DNA from: Syntrophaceae bacterium
Lineage (GTDB): Bacteria > Desulfobacterota > Syntrophia > Syntrophales > Smithellaceae
Length of the DNA: 55,563 nt
Reading direction: 5' to 3'
NCBI GenBank assembly: GCA_009773315.1
Contig: WRPE01000018.1
Coordinates: forward strand, 1 to 55,563
Part shown: positions 8,106 through 17,205 of the stretch, one piece after another
How positions within the stretch are numbered: the first letter of the stretch is position 1
How the letters are laid out: each line of letters opens with the position of its first letter
Program-made: the position numbers and the translations under genes
The notes under the pieces: model-generated
The model's input: only the letters and a program-made list of their open reading frames with translations
The model's database searches: none
What the model was told of the DNA's origin: nothing

Positions 8106-8349
8106 TTTTTAAGCTCTTTATAATTTGTTCTTCATCTCTAAAATTTTTTTTAATCACAACATATATATTACGAAACCCTGCAGAGATGCCTATCATTAAA
8201 AAAACTATCGTAAACACATGGCCAGAATCGAATTGCCGATCCAAATAACTTCCTAAAAGAAGGCAACCAAAAATCGCCAGAACCATTGCGATCCCAATGC
8301 TACTGGCGAAAGCCATCTGGACACTTAATTTTTTGATTTCGCTATCCAT
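8065..8349 (-). CDS. atpZ: AtpZ/AtpI-family Fo accessory membrane protein
   Basis: Ninety-four residues with two membrane helices: SSIGIAMVLAIFGCLLLGSYL and VFTIVFLMIGISAGFRNIYVVI. The glycine-rich first helix followed by a charged hairpin and a G..AGFRN second helix is the usual AtpZ layout. Such proteins are encoded at the head of atp operons and assist ion supply or c-ring assembly, but their role is not firmly settled. The reading frame is intact, although its partners atpI and atpB next door are wrecked, so it may be a passive survivor. AAGGAG lies about 12 bases before the ATG. It follows fcl by 60 bases on the same strand. Confidence 0.75.
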   Translation of the reverse strand: MDSEIKKLSVQMAFASSIGIAMVLAIFGCLLLGSYLDRQFDSGHVFTIVFLMIGISAGFRNIYVVIKKNFRDEEQIIKSLKSEPHRQRPAPKKT

Positions 8350-8409
8350 TTAGTCTTGAGCTCCTTAAGATGTGCTAAAAACAAAGTCAATTAAAAACAT
8401 AACCGTCGT

Positions 8410-10414
<2,005 letters not shown>

Positions 10415-10499
10415 ACTCAGGTTCCTCAATTGTTGTAGTTATTTTAGGCAAATCTGCAAGACTTATTATCGCATTGATTGCTGCTTGTCAATGAGCCGC

Positions 10500-11783
10500 T
10501 TAGAGAATTTTCAGTGTATTTCCCAAATCGGCAAGGGTTTTGTCCATGTCTTCATCCGTATGTGCAAACGATAAGAATCCCGCTTCAAACTGTGACGGCG
10601 CCAGCCAAACGCCGTTTTCAAGCATGCCATGAAAGAAGCGGGCGTAAAGTCTGGTGTCCGACTGCATAGCGGTGTTCAGATCGTAAACGGGGCCTTGCTG
10701 GAAGAAAATGGTGAACATGGAAAAAATTTTGTTAATGCAGATCGCGATGCCCCGTTTGGCGAACAATTTTTCAACCTCCCAGCATAGACCATTTGCTCGA
10801 TCCGTCAATGCTGCGAAAGAATCAGCTTTCTCTTTGAGAATGTTGAGTGTGGCTATTCCGGCGCTCATGGCCAGCGGATTACCGGAAAGTGTTCCTGCCT
10901 GATAAACATCACCTGTCGGTGCCAATCTCTCCATGATTTCTTTTTTACCGCCAATAGCTCCCACCGGCATTCCCCCGCCGATGATTTTACCCAGACAGGT
11001 CAGATCAGGCTTGATGCCGATCAGGTTTTGATAGCCACCGAAACAAAAGCGGAATCCCGTGATCACTTCATCAAATATCAGCACAATCCCGTTTTGGGCT
11101 GTCAATTCCCGCAATTTTTTCAAGAAGCCATTTTCCGGGAGAACGACGCCCATGTTACCCGCTATCGGCTCTACGATCACTGCTGCCAAGTCTGAGGCAT
11201 AGCGCTCGATGGCTTTTTCGAGAGCGTCCAAATCGTTATAGGGCAGGCTCAGCGTGAGTTTAGCCAACGCTTCGGGAATTCCCGGAGAGCCCGGAATTCC
11301 TAGGGTTGCAACCCCTGATCCGGCTTTAATCAAAAGGGAGTCGGCATGACCGTGGTAGCAACCGTCAAATTTCATGATCATGTTTCTGCCCGTGTAACCG
11401 CGGGACAGACGAATAGCCGTCATGGTGGCTTCCGTCCCGGAACTGGTCATCCTGACTCGTTCAATGGAGGGGATCGCTTCGCAGATCAGTCGGGCCATGT
11501 TTGTTTCGGCATCGGTGGGCGCGCCGAAGCTGGTTCCTTTTTGCGCTGTCCGGCATATGGCGGCAATGACCTCCGGATGGGCGTGTCCCAGAATCATCGG
11601 TCCCCAGGAGAGAACATAGTCAATGTATTCTTTGCCCGTGGAATCGTAAATCTTGCTGCCTTGAGCGTGGCTCACAAAAACAGGGTCGCCGTCCACGGAT
11701 TTCCAGGCGCGTACAGGCGAGTTCACGCCGCCGGCAATCACCTGACCGGCCGCGGCAAACTGGTCTTCATTTATTTTGGTCAT
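10500..11783 (-). CDS. hemL: Glutamate-1-semialdehyde 2,1-aminomutase
   Basis: A 427-residue class-III PLP aminotransferase that makes 5-aminolevulinate, the first committed tetrapyrrole precursor, in the C5 pathway. The N terminus GGVNSPVRAWKSV and the catalytic-lysine region CLGKIIGGGMPVGA (Lys near residue 262) are diagnostic, as are SSGTEATMTAIRLSRG and DEVITGFR. Length is typical. Its ATG overlaps the stop of the preceding siroheme decarboxylase gene (TAATG), indicating translational coupling and a shared tetrapyrrole role. In Geobacter, as I recall, hemL sits directly before atpZ-atpI-atpB-atpE; here gmd-fcl intervenes. Confidence 0.96.
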   Translation of the reverse strand: MTKINEDQFAAAGQVIAGGVNSPVRAWKSVDGDPVFVSHAQGSKIYDSTGKEYIDYVLSWGPMILGHAHPEVIAAICRTAQKGTSFGAPTDAETNMARLICEAIPSIERVRMTSSGTEATMTAIRLSRGYTGRNMIMKFDGCYHGHADSLLIKAGSGVATLGIPGSPGIPEALAKLTLSLPYNDLDALEKAIERYASDLAAVIVEPIAGNMGVVLPENGFLKKLRELTAQNGIVLIFDEVITGFRFCFGGYQNLIGIKPDLTCLGKIIGGGMPVGAIGGKKEIMERLAPTGDVYQAGTLSGNPLAMSAGIATLNILKEKADSFAALTDRANGLCWEVEKLFAKRGIAICINKIFSMFTIFFQQGPVYDLNTAMQSDTRLYARFFHGMLENGVWLAPSQFEAGFLSFAHTDEDMDKTLADLGNTLKIL

Positions 11784-12250
11784 TAAAAATACTCCGGAGA
11801 TGTTTTTTTATATTCTTGCAGGCTTTCCAGAATAAGAAAATCGCTACTGTTGATTAATTGGGACATGGTGTTGATCAGTGGAGAGATGTCGTCATCCTGT
11901 GCGTGCAGCATCGTAAAGAGATTATATTTATTTTGAAAAGCCGGTTTTCTTTCGTAACAATGAGAAATATATGACAGTGAGGCGATCAGCCGTCCGGCGC
12001 TTTCTATTGTGTCGGGTGGCACGAACCACATCACCATTGCATTTTTCCGGTAGCCTGCTTTCTGATGACGCAAGATTGCTCCAAATTTTCGCATGATTCC
12101 CTTTTCTGAAAATCTTTGCAATACAGTAATCACTTGAAGAGCAGAAAGGCCGCAAGCGTCGGCAATATCCGCAAAAGGTTTACTGACAAGCGGAATATCA
12201 CGCTGTATGAGACGGGCGGCTTGTTTCTCCTGCAGGGATAAATTATTCAT
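11783..12250 (-). CDS. ahbB: Siroheme decarboxylase subunit (AhbA/AhbB, Lrp/AsnC-like fold)
   Basis: About 155 residues. An N-terminal winged-helix segment (FADIADACGLSALQVITVLQRFSEKGIMRKFGAIL) is followed by an AsnC-like ligand domain with SHCYERKPAFQNKYNLFTMLHA. The FGAILRHQKAGYRKNAMVMW stretch is typical of Ahb/NirD-L-G-H proteins. AhbAB removes two acetate carboxyl groups from siroheme to give didecarbosiroheme in the alternative heme pathway of sulfate reducers and archaea. Only one subunit is encoded here, so its partner must lie elsewhere. A versus B is a tentative choice. The ATG at 12250 begins at MNNLSLQ; an in-frame ATG 15 codons earlier would add a tail not seen in the family. Confidence 0.8.
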   Translation of the reverse strand: MNNLSLQEKQAARLIQRDIPLVSKPFADIADACGLSALQVITVLQRFSEKGIMRKFGAILRHQKAGYRKNAMVMWFVPPDTIESAGRLIASLSYISHCYERKPAFQNKYNLFTMLHAQDDDISPLINTMSQLINSSDFLILESLQEYKKTSPEYF

Positions 12251-12310
12251 AGAAAAACATTTATCCTTCTTGGAAAATAAAATCAAGCGATGCATTGGTG
12301 GAAATATTTC

Positions 12311-12339
12311 TTGACAATCGTTTTGTAGATCGTTTAAAA
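12311..12339 (+). promoter_or_regulatory. Candidate promoter for atpE
   Basis: A perfect TTGACA (12311-12316), a 17-base spacer and a weak TTAAAA (12334-12339) lie about 115 bases before atpE, in the divergent region with ahbB. Downstream, near 12378, is a second AAGGAGG with no sizeable ORF after it, possibly a relic of the old operon. Confidence 0.45.
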
Positions 12340-12454
12340 GAGATCAACAAGTCCTGAAATCATTAAATTTCTAAAGAAAGGAGGCTTAAAAACACAACCG
12401 CTTATGATGGTTGGGGATTTGAAATCTGTGACAAAAAATTTAAGGAGGTCGTAA

Positions 12455-12829
12455 ATGAAAAAGAGTTTAATTTATTCTGTTTTGGCGATTGTGTTGGTTA
12501 TTGTTTCCGCTCCTTTCGTATTGGCAGCTCCGGAAACGGCAGCAGCGGCTCCTGCAGGAACTGTTGATTACACAAAGGCCATTGTTATTGGTTGTTCCCT
12601 GATTGCGGCCGGCCTGGCCATTGCTTTTGGAACAATTGGAACTGGTAATGGTATGGGCGCCGGTTTAAATGGCGCGACAAACGCTGTTGGTAGAAATCCT
12701 GAAGCTCAGGGCAAAATTCTTCTCACCATGATGGTCGGTCTGGCCATGATTGAATCACTGGCGATTTACGCGCTGGTTGTTGCGCTGATCGTGCTTTACG
12801 CCAATCCGCTGCTTAAGTATATTGGCTAA
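12455..12829 (+). CDS. atpE: ATP synthase Fo subunit c with a cleavable-looking leader
   Basis: A 124-residue product. The first ~24 residues form a signal-like helix ending FVLAAPETA, a feature of some delta-type c subunits, followed by an Ala-rich linker. The mature hairpin has helix one ([21 protein letters not shown]), the polar loop GRNPEAQG and helix two ([21 protein letters not shown]), whose Glu is the ion carrier. A Ser and a Tyr follow the Glu as in Na+ rings, but the helix-one Gln used by Na+ enzymes is replaced by Met on alignment to Ilyobacter, so I lean to proton coupling. AAGGAGG lies 6 bases before the ATG. The gene is monocistronic, unlike the usual atpB-atpE pair. Confidence 0.95.
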   Translation: MKKSLIYSVLAIVLVIVSAPFVLAAPETAAAAPAGTVDYTKAIVIGCSLIAAGLAIAFGTIGTGNGMGAGLNGATNAVGRNPEAQGKILLTMMVGLAMIESLAIYALVVALIVLYANPLLKYIG

Positions 12830-12852
12830 TCATTATTGTTATTATAGAAATC

Positions 12853-12889
12853 GGGAGGGGGAGCGTACATCGACTTTCCCTCCCTTTTT
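12853..12889 (+). terminator. Rho-independent terminator of atpE
   Basis: GGGAGGG and CCCTCCC flank an 18-base spacer and are followed by TTTTT, 25 bases after the atpE stop. Confidence 0.8.
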
Positions 12890-12898
12890 AATGAGACT

Positions 12899-12999
12899 CA
12901 AATTTCAGAAGCGAAGCGCGCTGAAATTTGTAAGTCGAATTACCCCCGAGCGAAGCGAGTGGGGTTAGTGACACCTCAAATTCCCGAAGCGACGCGGGA
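12899..12999. repeat. Three tandem hairpins sharing a GAAGCGAAGCG-type loop
   Basis: Hairpin one has perfect 10-bp arms (CAAATTTCAG/CTGAAATTTG) around AAGCGAAGCGCG. Hairpin two has ACCCC/GGGGT around CGAGCGAAGCGAGT. Hairpin three has TCCCG/CGGGA around AAGCGACG. The loops are similar although the stems differ. CTCAAATT followed by GAAGCGA-GCG occurs twice, 79 bases apart. The array fills the gap between the atpE terminator and a convergent gene, as REP-type elements do. Confidence 0.65.
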
Positions 13000-13024
13000 T
13001 AAATCACCACTGGTTTTCCCCTTA

Positions 13025-13432
13025 TCATTCCTCAAAAACAACTTTACTGCGTAACTCTTTTTTCTCGGCTTGTTGATGTTTCGCGACCAGGATTTTTTCT
13101 TTGGCCCGTTTACTTCGTTTTCTCTTTTGGCGGCGCAGTTTTTCTATCCTTTCTTGTTCTTCAGCGATGAACCCTTTTTGCTGCAGTTCAATTTTTTCCA
13201 ACAAGAGTCGGCGCGCCAGATGACGGTTTAATGATTGGGATCTTTCCCGCTGACATTTGACCGAAAGACCGGTGGGGATGTGGACGAGATGAACACAAGA
13301 AGAGGTTTTATTAACCTTTTGTCCTCCGGGGCCGGAAGAACGAACAAAAGATTCCTCAAAATCGTTTTCGGAAACGCCGAGTTCCTGCATCCTGGCGGCC
13401 AGAGCTTTTTCTTTTTCGGCGTATACCGGCAT
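13025..13432 (-). CDS. Peptide chain release factor-like protein (GGQ domain only)
   Basis: A 135-residue protein with the catalytic loop RSSGPGGQKVNKTSSCVHL, in which GGQ hydrolyses the peptidyl-tRNA ester. There is no codon-recognition domain. The C terminus is a long Lys/Arg-rich tail (RRQKRKRSKRAKEK). This architecture matches the ribosome-rescue group that includes ArfB/YaeJ and the MTRFR-like proteins, so the likely job is to free peptides from stalled ribosomes. It is last in the kor run, 15 bases after the ACT gene. Which rescue subfamily it belongs to cannot be settled by eye. Confidence 0.85.
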   Translation of the reverse strand: MPVYAEKEKALAARMQELGVSENDFEESFVRSSGPGGQKVNKTSSCVHLVHIPTGLSVKCQRERSQSLNRHLARRLLLEKIELQQKGFIAEEQERIEKLRRQKRKRSKRAKEKILVAKHQQAEKKELRSKVVFEE

Positions 13433-13447
13433 GGTGGATTCTTAAAG

Positions 13448-13879
13448 TTAAGGGATCGAATAAATTTCGTCACCGATCAAGGAAATCCAGTTTTCAGTGA
13501 GGACTTCTCTGGCTTCTTCCAGTTTATCGACGCCGATAATAACGATGGTTTCTTTTCCGATGCGGTTGATGGTTGTATAGAGATAAAGAATATTGATTTC
13601 TGCTTTGGCCAGAGGCTTCAAAATGGCGTTAATACCGCCCGCATGGAGAGGGACTTCAGCTGCCAGCACGGGCGTCACTTCAAAATTGAAATGATAGCTG
13701 GACAGAAGCGTCGCGGCGCGGTCTGGGTCATTGACCACAAGACGAACCCGGCTATCGTGTTCGATGCTGGCGGCCGATACAGCTTTGGTGCTGATGTCTT
13801 CTGAATCCAGAATATGGATGAGCTTGGCAAAAGAACCGGGCACATTGCCTAATAAAACGGAAATTTGTTTGACAGCCAT
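13448..13879 (-). CDS. Tandem ACT-domain protein
   Basis: A 143-residue product with two ACT-like halves. The first begins with ISVLLGNVPGSFAKLIHILDSEDI and the second includes ILKPLAKAEINILYLYTTI and ETIVIIGVDKLEEA. ACT domains bind amino acids or similar small ligands. Stand-alone tandem ACT proteins often sit beside 2-oxoacid oxidoreductase or aryl-CoA ligase genes. It follows the oxidoreductase gamma subunit by 15 bases, so it may sense a branched or aromatic amino acid related to that enzyme's substrate. That role is inference. Confidence 0.8.
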   Translation of the reverse strand: MAVKQISVLLGNVPGSFAKLIHILDSEDISTKAVSAASIEHDSRVRLVVNDPDRAATLLSSYHFNFEVTPVLAAEVPLHAGGINAILKPLAKAEINILYLYTTINRIGKETIVIIGVDKLEEAREVLTENWISLIGDEIYSIP

Positions 13880-13894
13880 ACAGTATCCTTAATA

Positions 13895-14434
13895 TTAATC
13901 CTTGACGTAATCGAATCCGGCGGCAAACGCCTTGCGGTTGATTTCCGCGACGCCCTTTTTTCTGCCGCCCATGATGGATTCCAGGCTTTTCAAATAAATG
14001 TCGGGAGTCACAATGCCGGATTTCTTGATAAACGCGCCCATCATGATGATATTGGCGACACGGGTATTTCCCAAGTCCTGCGCGATATCCCCGCAGGGAA
14101 CCGCGTAAGCCTGCACGTCGGAACGGCTGGAACGTTCGCTGATAATCGACGAATTAAGAAAAATGACGCCTTTCGCGGCGACTTTATTCTGGAAGCTAAA
14201 GAGCGAAGGGGCGTTCATCACGACCAGATAATCCGGCTCCGAAGCGACAGGTGACGCAATTTCTTCATCAGCGATCGCCACGGTGCAGTTGGCGGTGCCG
14301 CCTCTTATTTCCGCGCCGTAAGAGGGCAGAAAAGTGACGTGATAACCATTGCTCATCGCGCCGTGAGCGAGGCTGGTTCCCATCATCAGAACGCCCTGGC
14401 CGCCGAATCCCGAAAAAATGGCTTTGAAGATCAT
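13895..14434 (-). CDS. korC: 2-oxoacid:ferredoxin oxidoreductase, gamma subunit
   Basis: A 179-residue subunit. It begins with MIFKAIFSGFGGQGVLMMG, the glycine-rich signature of the gamma domain, and continues with PSYGAEIRGGTANCTV, also typical. It helps hold the CoA-binding and TPP-bearing parts together. The ATG overlaps the beta subunit stop codon as ATGA, so the two are translationally coupled. Longer upstream extensions of the frame are out of keeping with the family. The set has the KorDABC/VorDABC organisation of 2-oxoglutarate or 2-oxoisovalerate enzymes; I cannot fix the substrate. Confidence 0.93.
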   Translation of the reverse strand: MIFKAIFSGFGGQGVLMMGTSLAHGAMSNGYHVTFLPSYGAEIRGGTANCTVAIADEEIASPVASEPDYLVVMNAPSLFSFQNKVAAKGVIFLNSSIISERSSRSDVQAYAVPCGDIAQDLGNTRVANIIMMGAFIKKSGIVTPDIYLKSLESIMGGRKKGVAEINRKAFAAGFDYVKD

Positions 14435-15201
14435 GACGAAGCCTCCGCGAGTTTTCTGGCCGCCGTTTCGTCTTTGAACACGCCCGGTGGATATTCCTTG
14501 CAAAGGACATCATCAATCCATTGAACTGAATCAATCGAATTCATTTTCCAGTTGGTCGGGCAGGCCGAGAGAATTTCCACGAGCGAGAAACCCAATCCGT
14601 CCTTCTGGCATTGAAAGGCCTTTTTAATTGCTTTTTTCGTTTTGTTGACAGTCGCCGGAGAGCTGACTGCGCACCTTTCAATATAAGTGGTTCCCTGCAG
14701 TTGAGAAAAAATTTCGCTGACTTTCAGTGGGTAGCCGTCCAGTGTTTTGTGCCTGCCGGCCGGGCTGGTGGTTGTTCTCTGGTTGAGCAGGGTGGTGGGG
14801 GCCATCTGTCCGCCCGTCATGCCATAGACAGCGTTGTTGATAAAGATGACCGTAATGTTATCGCCGCGGTTAGCGGCATGAAGGCTTTCCGCAATTCCGA
14901 TCGCGGCCAGATCGCCGTCGCCCTGATAGGAAAAGACCATGCGGTCGGGAAGCACGCGTTTGATAGCCGCGGCCATAGCGGTTGCCCGTCCGTGCGGCGC
15001 CTCGACCATATCGATGTCAAAGTAATTGTAGGCCAAAACGGCGCAGCCCGCGGGCGGGACGCCGATGGCAATGCCTCGGATGTCCAGCTCGTCAAAGACT
15101 TCCGCGACGAGCCTATGCACAATGCTGTGTCCGCAGCCGGGGCAGTAATGAAAAATCTTTTCCTTTAGACTATTTGGTTTTTTGCTGACGATTTTTACCA
15201 T
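14431..15201 (-). CDS. korB: 2-oxoacid:ferredoxin oxidoreductase, beta (thiamine diphosphate) subunit
   Basis: A 256-residue subunit with YCPGCGHSIVHRL near the start and the TPP/Mg2+ motif GDGDLAAIG...NNAVYGMTGGQM. It catalyses the oxidative decarboxylation of a 2-oxoacid to acyl-CoA, passing electrons to ferredoxin, and can run in reverse as a carboxylase. The ATG at 15201 has AAGGA 10 bases upstream. An in-frame ATG at 15234 inside the alpha gene has none. The GGQMAPTT and SPAGRHKT stretches match KorB/VorB proteins. Confidence 0.93.
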   Translation of the reverse strand: MVKIVSKKPNSLKEKIFHYCPGCGHSIVHRLVAEVFDELDIRGIAIGVPPAGCAVLAYNYFDIDMVEAPHGRATAMAAAIKRVLPDRMVFSYQGDGDLAAIGIAESLHAANRGDNITVIFINNAVYGMTGGQMAPTTLLNQRTTTSPAGRHKTLDGYPLKVSEIFSQLQGTTYIERCAVSSPATVNKTKKAIKKAFQCQKDGLGFSLVEILSACPTNWKMNSIDSVQWIDDVLCKEYPPGVFKDETAARKLAEASS

Positions 15202-15226
15202 GGAATTGAGATCCTTAAAAATACGT

Positions 15227-16285
15227 TTAATCATTTTTGTTGTAAACGCGCGCGATGACGTTGGTTAGTTCGGCGGGCGTCGGCACCGCGCCGCCCGGAC
15301 GGCCGTGAAAATCGATATGGGCGTAACCCTGAAGGGCGAGACGAACATCGTCCAGCATTTGTCCCGTGCTGAGTTCAAAAACAAAGAAATTTTTGATTTT
15401 AGCCGACAGTGCTCGCAGTTTCTGTTCCGGGAACGGCCACAATGTAATGGGTCGGAAAAGACCGACTTTCATGCCGTTGTCCCGCAGACGTTTAATCGCT
15501 CCTTTGGCGATGCGGGCGGACGTTCCATAGGCGACGATGACCATGTCGGCGTCTTCAACGTTATATTCTTCGCAAAGCGTTTCGTTTTTTGTGATGACTT
15601 CGTATTTGCGCGCCAGTTTCCAGTTGTGCTCTTCCGCATCGATGGGGTCGAGCAGCAGGGCGCGGATAAATTTGCTTTTGCCAGTGCCTGCGCCGCGCAG
15701 CATGAACTTTTCAGGATACTGGCGGGGTGTGGGTTTCTTGAAAATAACCGGTTCCATCATTTGCCCCATCATGCCGTCGGCGAGAATCATCACCGGCGTC
15801 CGGTATTTGTCGGCAAAATCGAACGCATCCATCGTCAGATCGGCCAGTTCCTGGCAGGTGGCCGGCGCCAGCACGATGGTGCGATAATCGCCGTGTCCGC
15901 CGCCGCGGGTGGCCTGAAAATAGTCTCCCTGTGCGGGACGGATGTTGCCCAGCCCGGGGCCGCCGCGCATGATATTTACGATCACGCCGGGAAGCTCGCA
16001 GGCCGCCATGGAGGAAATGCCTTCCTGTTTGAGCGACATGCCGGGACTGGAGGATGATGTCATCACTCTGGCGCCGGCAGCAGCGGCGCCGGCAATCATG
16101 TTGATCGCCGAGATCTCGCTTTCCGCCTGAATAAACACACGGCCTTCATTGCTGCGCATATGTTCCGACATATACTCGGTCAGTTCATTCTGGGGCGTAA
16201 TCGGATAACCGGCGTAAAAATGGCAGCCGGCGCGGATGGACGCCTCGCCGATAACATGATTTCCCGACATTAATGTTTTATTCAC
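15227..16285 (-). CDS. korA: 2-oxoacid:ferredoxin oxidoreductase, alpha subunit
   Basis: A 352-residue subunit. It opens with GNHVIGEASIRAGCHFYAGYPITPQNE, the pyrimidine-binding domain typical of alpha subunits. EGISSMAACELPGVIVNIMRGGPGLGN and QGDYFQATRGGGHGDYR are close to KorA/VorA. The C-terminal transketolase-like domain ends with ELSTGQMLDDVRLALQG. Its start overlaps the end of the ferredoxin-like delta gene by 8 bases, and the beta gene follows 25 bases later, so all four subunits are one transcript. Confidence 0.94.
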   Translation of the reverse strand: MNKTLMSGNHVIGEASIRAGCHFYAGYPITPQNELTEYMSEHMRSNEGRVFIQAESEISAINMIAGAAAAGARVMTSSSSPGMSLKQEGISSMAACELPGVIVNIMRGGPGLGNIRPAQGDYFQATRGGGHGDYRTIVLAPATCQELADLTMDAFDFADKYRTPVMILADGMMGQMMEPVIFKKPTPRQYPEKFMLRGAGTGKSKFIRALLLDPIDAEEHNWKLARKYEVITKNETLCEEYNVEDADMVIVAYGTSARIAKGAIKRLRDNGMKVGLFRPITLWPFPEQKLRALSAKIKNFFVFELSTGQMLDDVRLALQGYAHIDFHGRPGGAVPTPAELTNVIARVYNKND

Positions 16286-16487
16286 GGTAAACCTCTATGG
16301 CGATATCCGGACACATCGTGGCGCAAATGCCGCAACCGGTGCATTCTTTTTCTTCGTTTACGGCAACAGACCTGTATCCCTGGGAATTATATTCTTTTGT
16401 CGGCGCAATATGATCCTTGGGGCAGAAATGAATACACAGATGACATTCCTTGCACAGTTCCTTGTTTATCTTGATATATCCCTTCAC
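16278..16487 (-). CDS. korD: 2-oxoacid:ferredoxin oxidoreductase, delta (8Fe-ferredoxin-like) subunit
   Basis: Sixty-nine residues with two [4Fe-4S] binding motifs: CKECHLCIHFCP and CTGCGICATMCP. It transfers electrons between the TPP site and soluble ferredoxin. It is the first gene of the D-A-B-C operon, the order usual for 2-oxoglutarate and branched-chain enzymes in anaerobes. Confidence 0.93.
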   Translation of the reverse strand: MKGYIKINKELCKECHLCIHFCPKDHIAPTKEYNSQGYRSVAVNEEKECTGCGICATMCPDIAIEVYRE

Positions 16488-16537
16488 AGCACGTCCCCAA
16501 AAAGTTTTTGTCGATGATTTATGATTTAAGTGGAAGC

Positions 16538-16566
16538 TATCTGGCGCATAACGCCTAGAATGTCAA
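16538..16566 (-). promoter_or_regulatory. Candidate promoter of the kor operon with a palindromic spacer
   Basis: On the minus strand: TTGACA, a 17-base spacer and a weak CAGATA, about 50 bases before korD. The spacer holds GGCGTTATGCGCC, an inverted repeat that could be an operator seat between -35 and -10. Confidence 0.45.
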
Positions 16567-16613
16567 GTATTTTTTAGATACCTATTCATGTCATGCCATT
16601 GAAAAAAAAATCA

Positions 16614-17114
16614 TCAAATCTTGCTGATTTGAAAACCTTCCAGCTTGATCGCTACGGATCGCTGGAGTAATTCTATGGAAATAACGAAAAGTTCTTTTTC
16701 CAGGTCGCTTTTAATCACCGTGCCCTCAATGCCGGCAAAGGGGCCGTCCATAATCCGCGCCGGTTCTCCGGCTTTCGGATACTGCAGGGTGAACATTTCC
16801 ACTTTTTTAGCCAGCAAGCGCTGGATGGCGATGATTTTTGCTTCCGGCACCGGCAAAGGTTCTGTGTTTAATTTTTTCCCCAGAATTCGAACAACTCCGG
16901 ATGTTTTGAGAATGATCAGTTTTGTTTCGTTGTCTAAAGAGGCTTCCACAAAAAGATAGCCGGGAAAAAGCGGCACGGATATCTTCTTTTTTCGGTCTTT
17001 TCGCTTGCTCCAAACTTCCATCTCCGGTAAAAACGTTGTCAGATTTTTCTGAGTAAGGCCGGTAAAGGCTTTATATTCGTGGCGGCTTTTTGTGGAAACG
17101 GCATACCAAGGCAT
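16614..17114 (-). CDS. NusG-family specialised transcription elongation factor (RfaH/LoaP/UpxY-like)
   Basis: A 166-residue protein. It begins with the NusG N-terminal motif PWYAVSTKSRHEYKAFTGL, followed by SVPLFPGYLFVEASL, and ends in a KOW-type region (GEPARIMDGPFAGIEGTVI). Housekeeping NusG sits beside secE-rplK; this paralogue is on its own. Paralogues of this kind bind RNA polymerase and suppress termination, usually in long polysaccharide operons. Here the next gene on its strand is korD, 126 bases away with its own promoter, so its target is probably elsewhere, perhaps surface-sugar genes such as gmd-fcl or ugd-uxs. The start at MPWYAV lacks a strong ribosome-binding site. Confidence 0.88.
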   Translation of the reverse strand: MPWYAVSTKSRHEYKAFTGLTQKNLTTFLPEMEVWSKRKDRKKKISVPLFPGYLFVEASLDNETKLIILKTSGVVRILGKKLNTEPLPVPEAKIIAIQRLLAKKVEMFTLQYPKAGEPARIMDGPFAGIEGTVIKSDLEKELFVISIELLQRSVAIKLEGFQISKI

Positions 17115-17205
17115 GGCAAACACCAACTTTTAATGTATTGAGAATCCGTCCAGTAAAATATGAAGACGTTTACAATAGGTGTGGAGTTTTTGCAATGGAG
17201 AAAAA

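Noticed and set aside
12455-12829. Sodium-specific c-ring
   Set aside because: The Glu-Ser...Tyr pattern in helix two is present, but the helix-one Gln required by characterised Na+ rings aligns with Met.
14611-15168. 185-residue plus-strand frame opposite the oxidoreductase beta subunit
   Set aside because: Antisense shadow of korB; composition is typical of reverse-complement reading of a conserved gene.
15305-16057. 250-residue plus-strand open frame opposite the oxidoreductase alpha subunit
   Set aside because: It is the antisense shadow of a strongly conserved gene; the product has no recognisable domain and no start signals.
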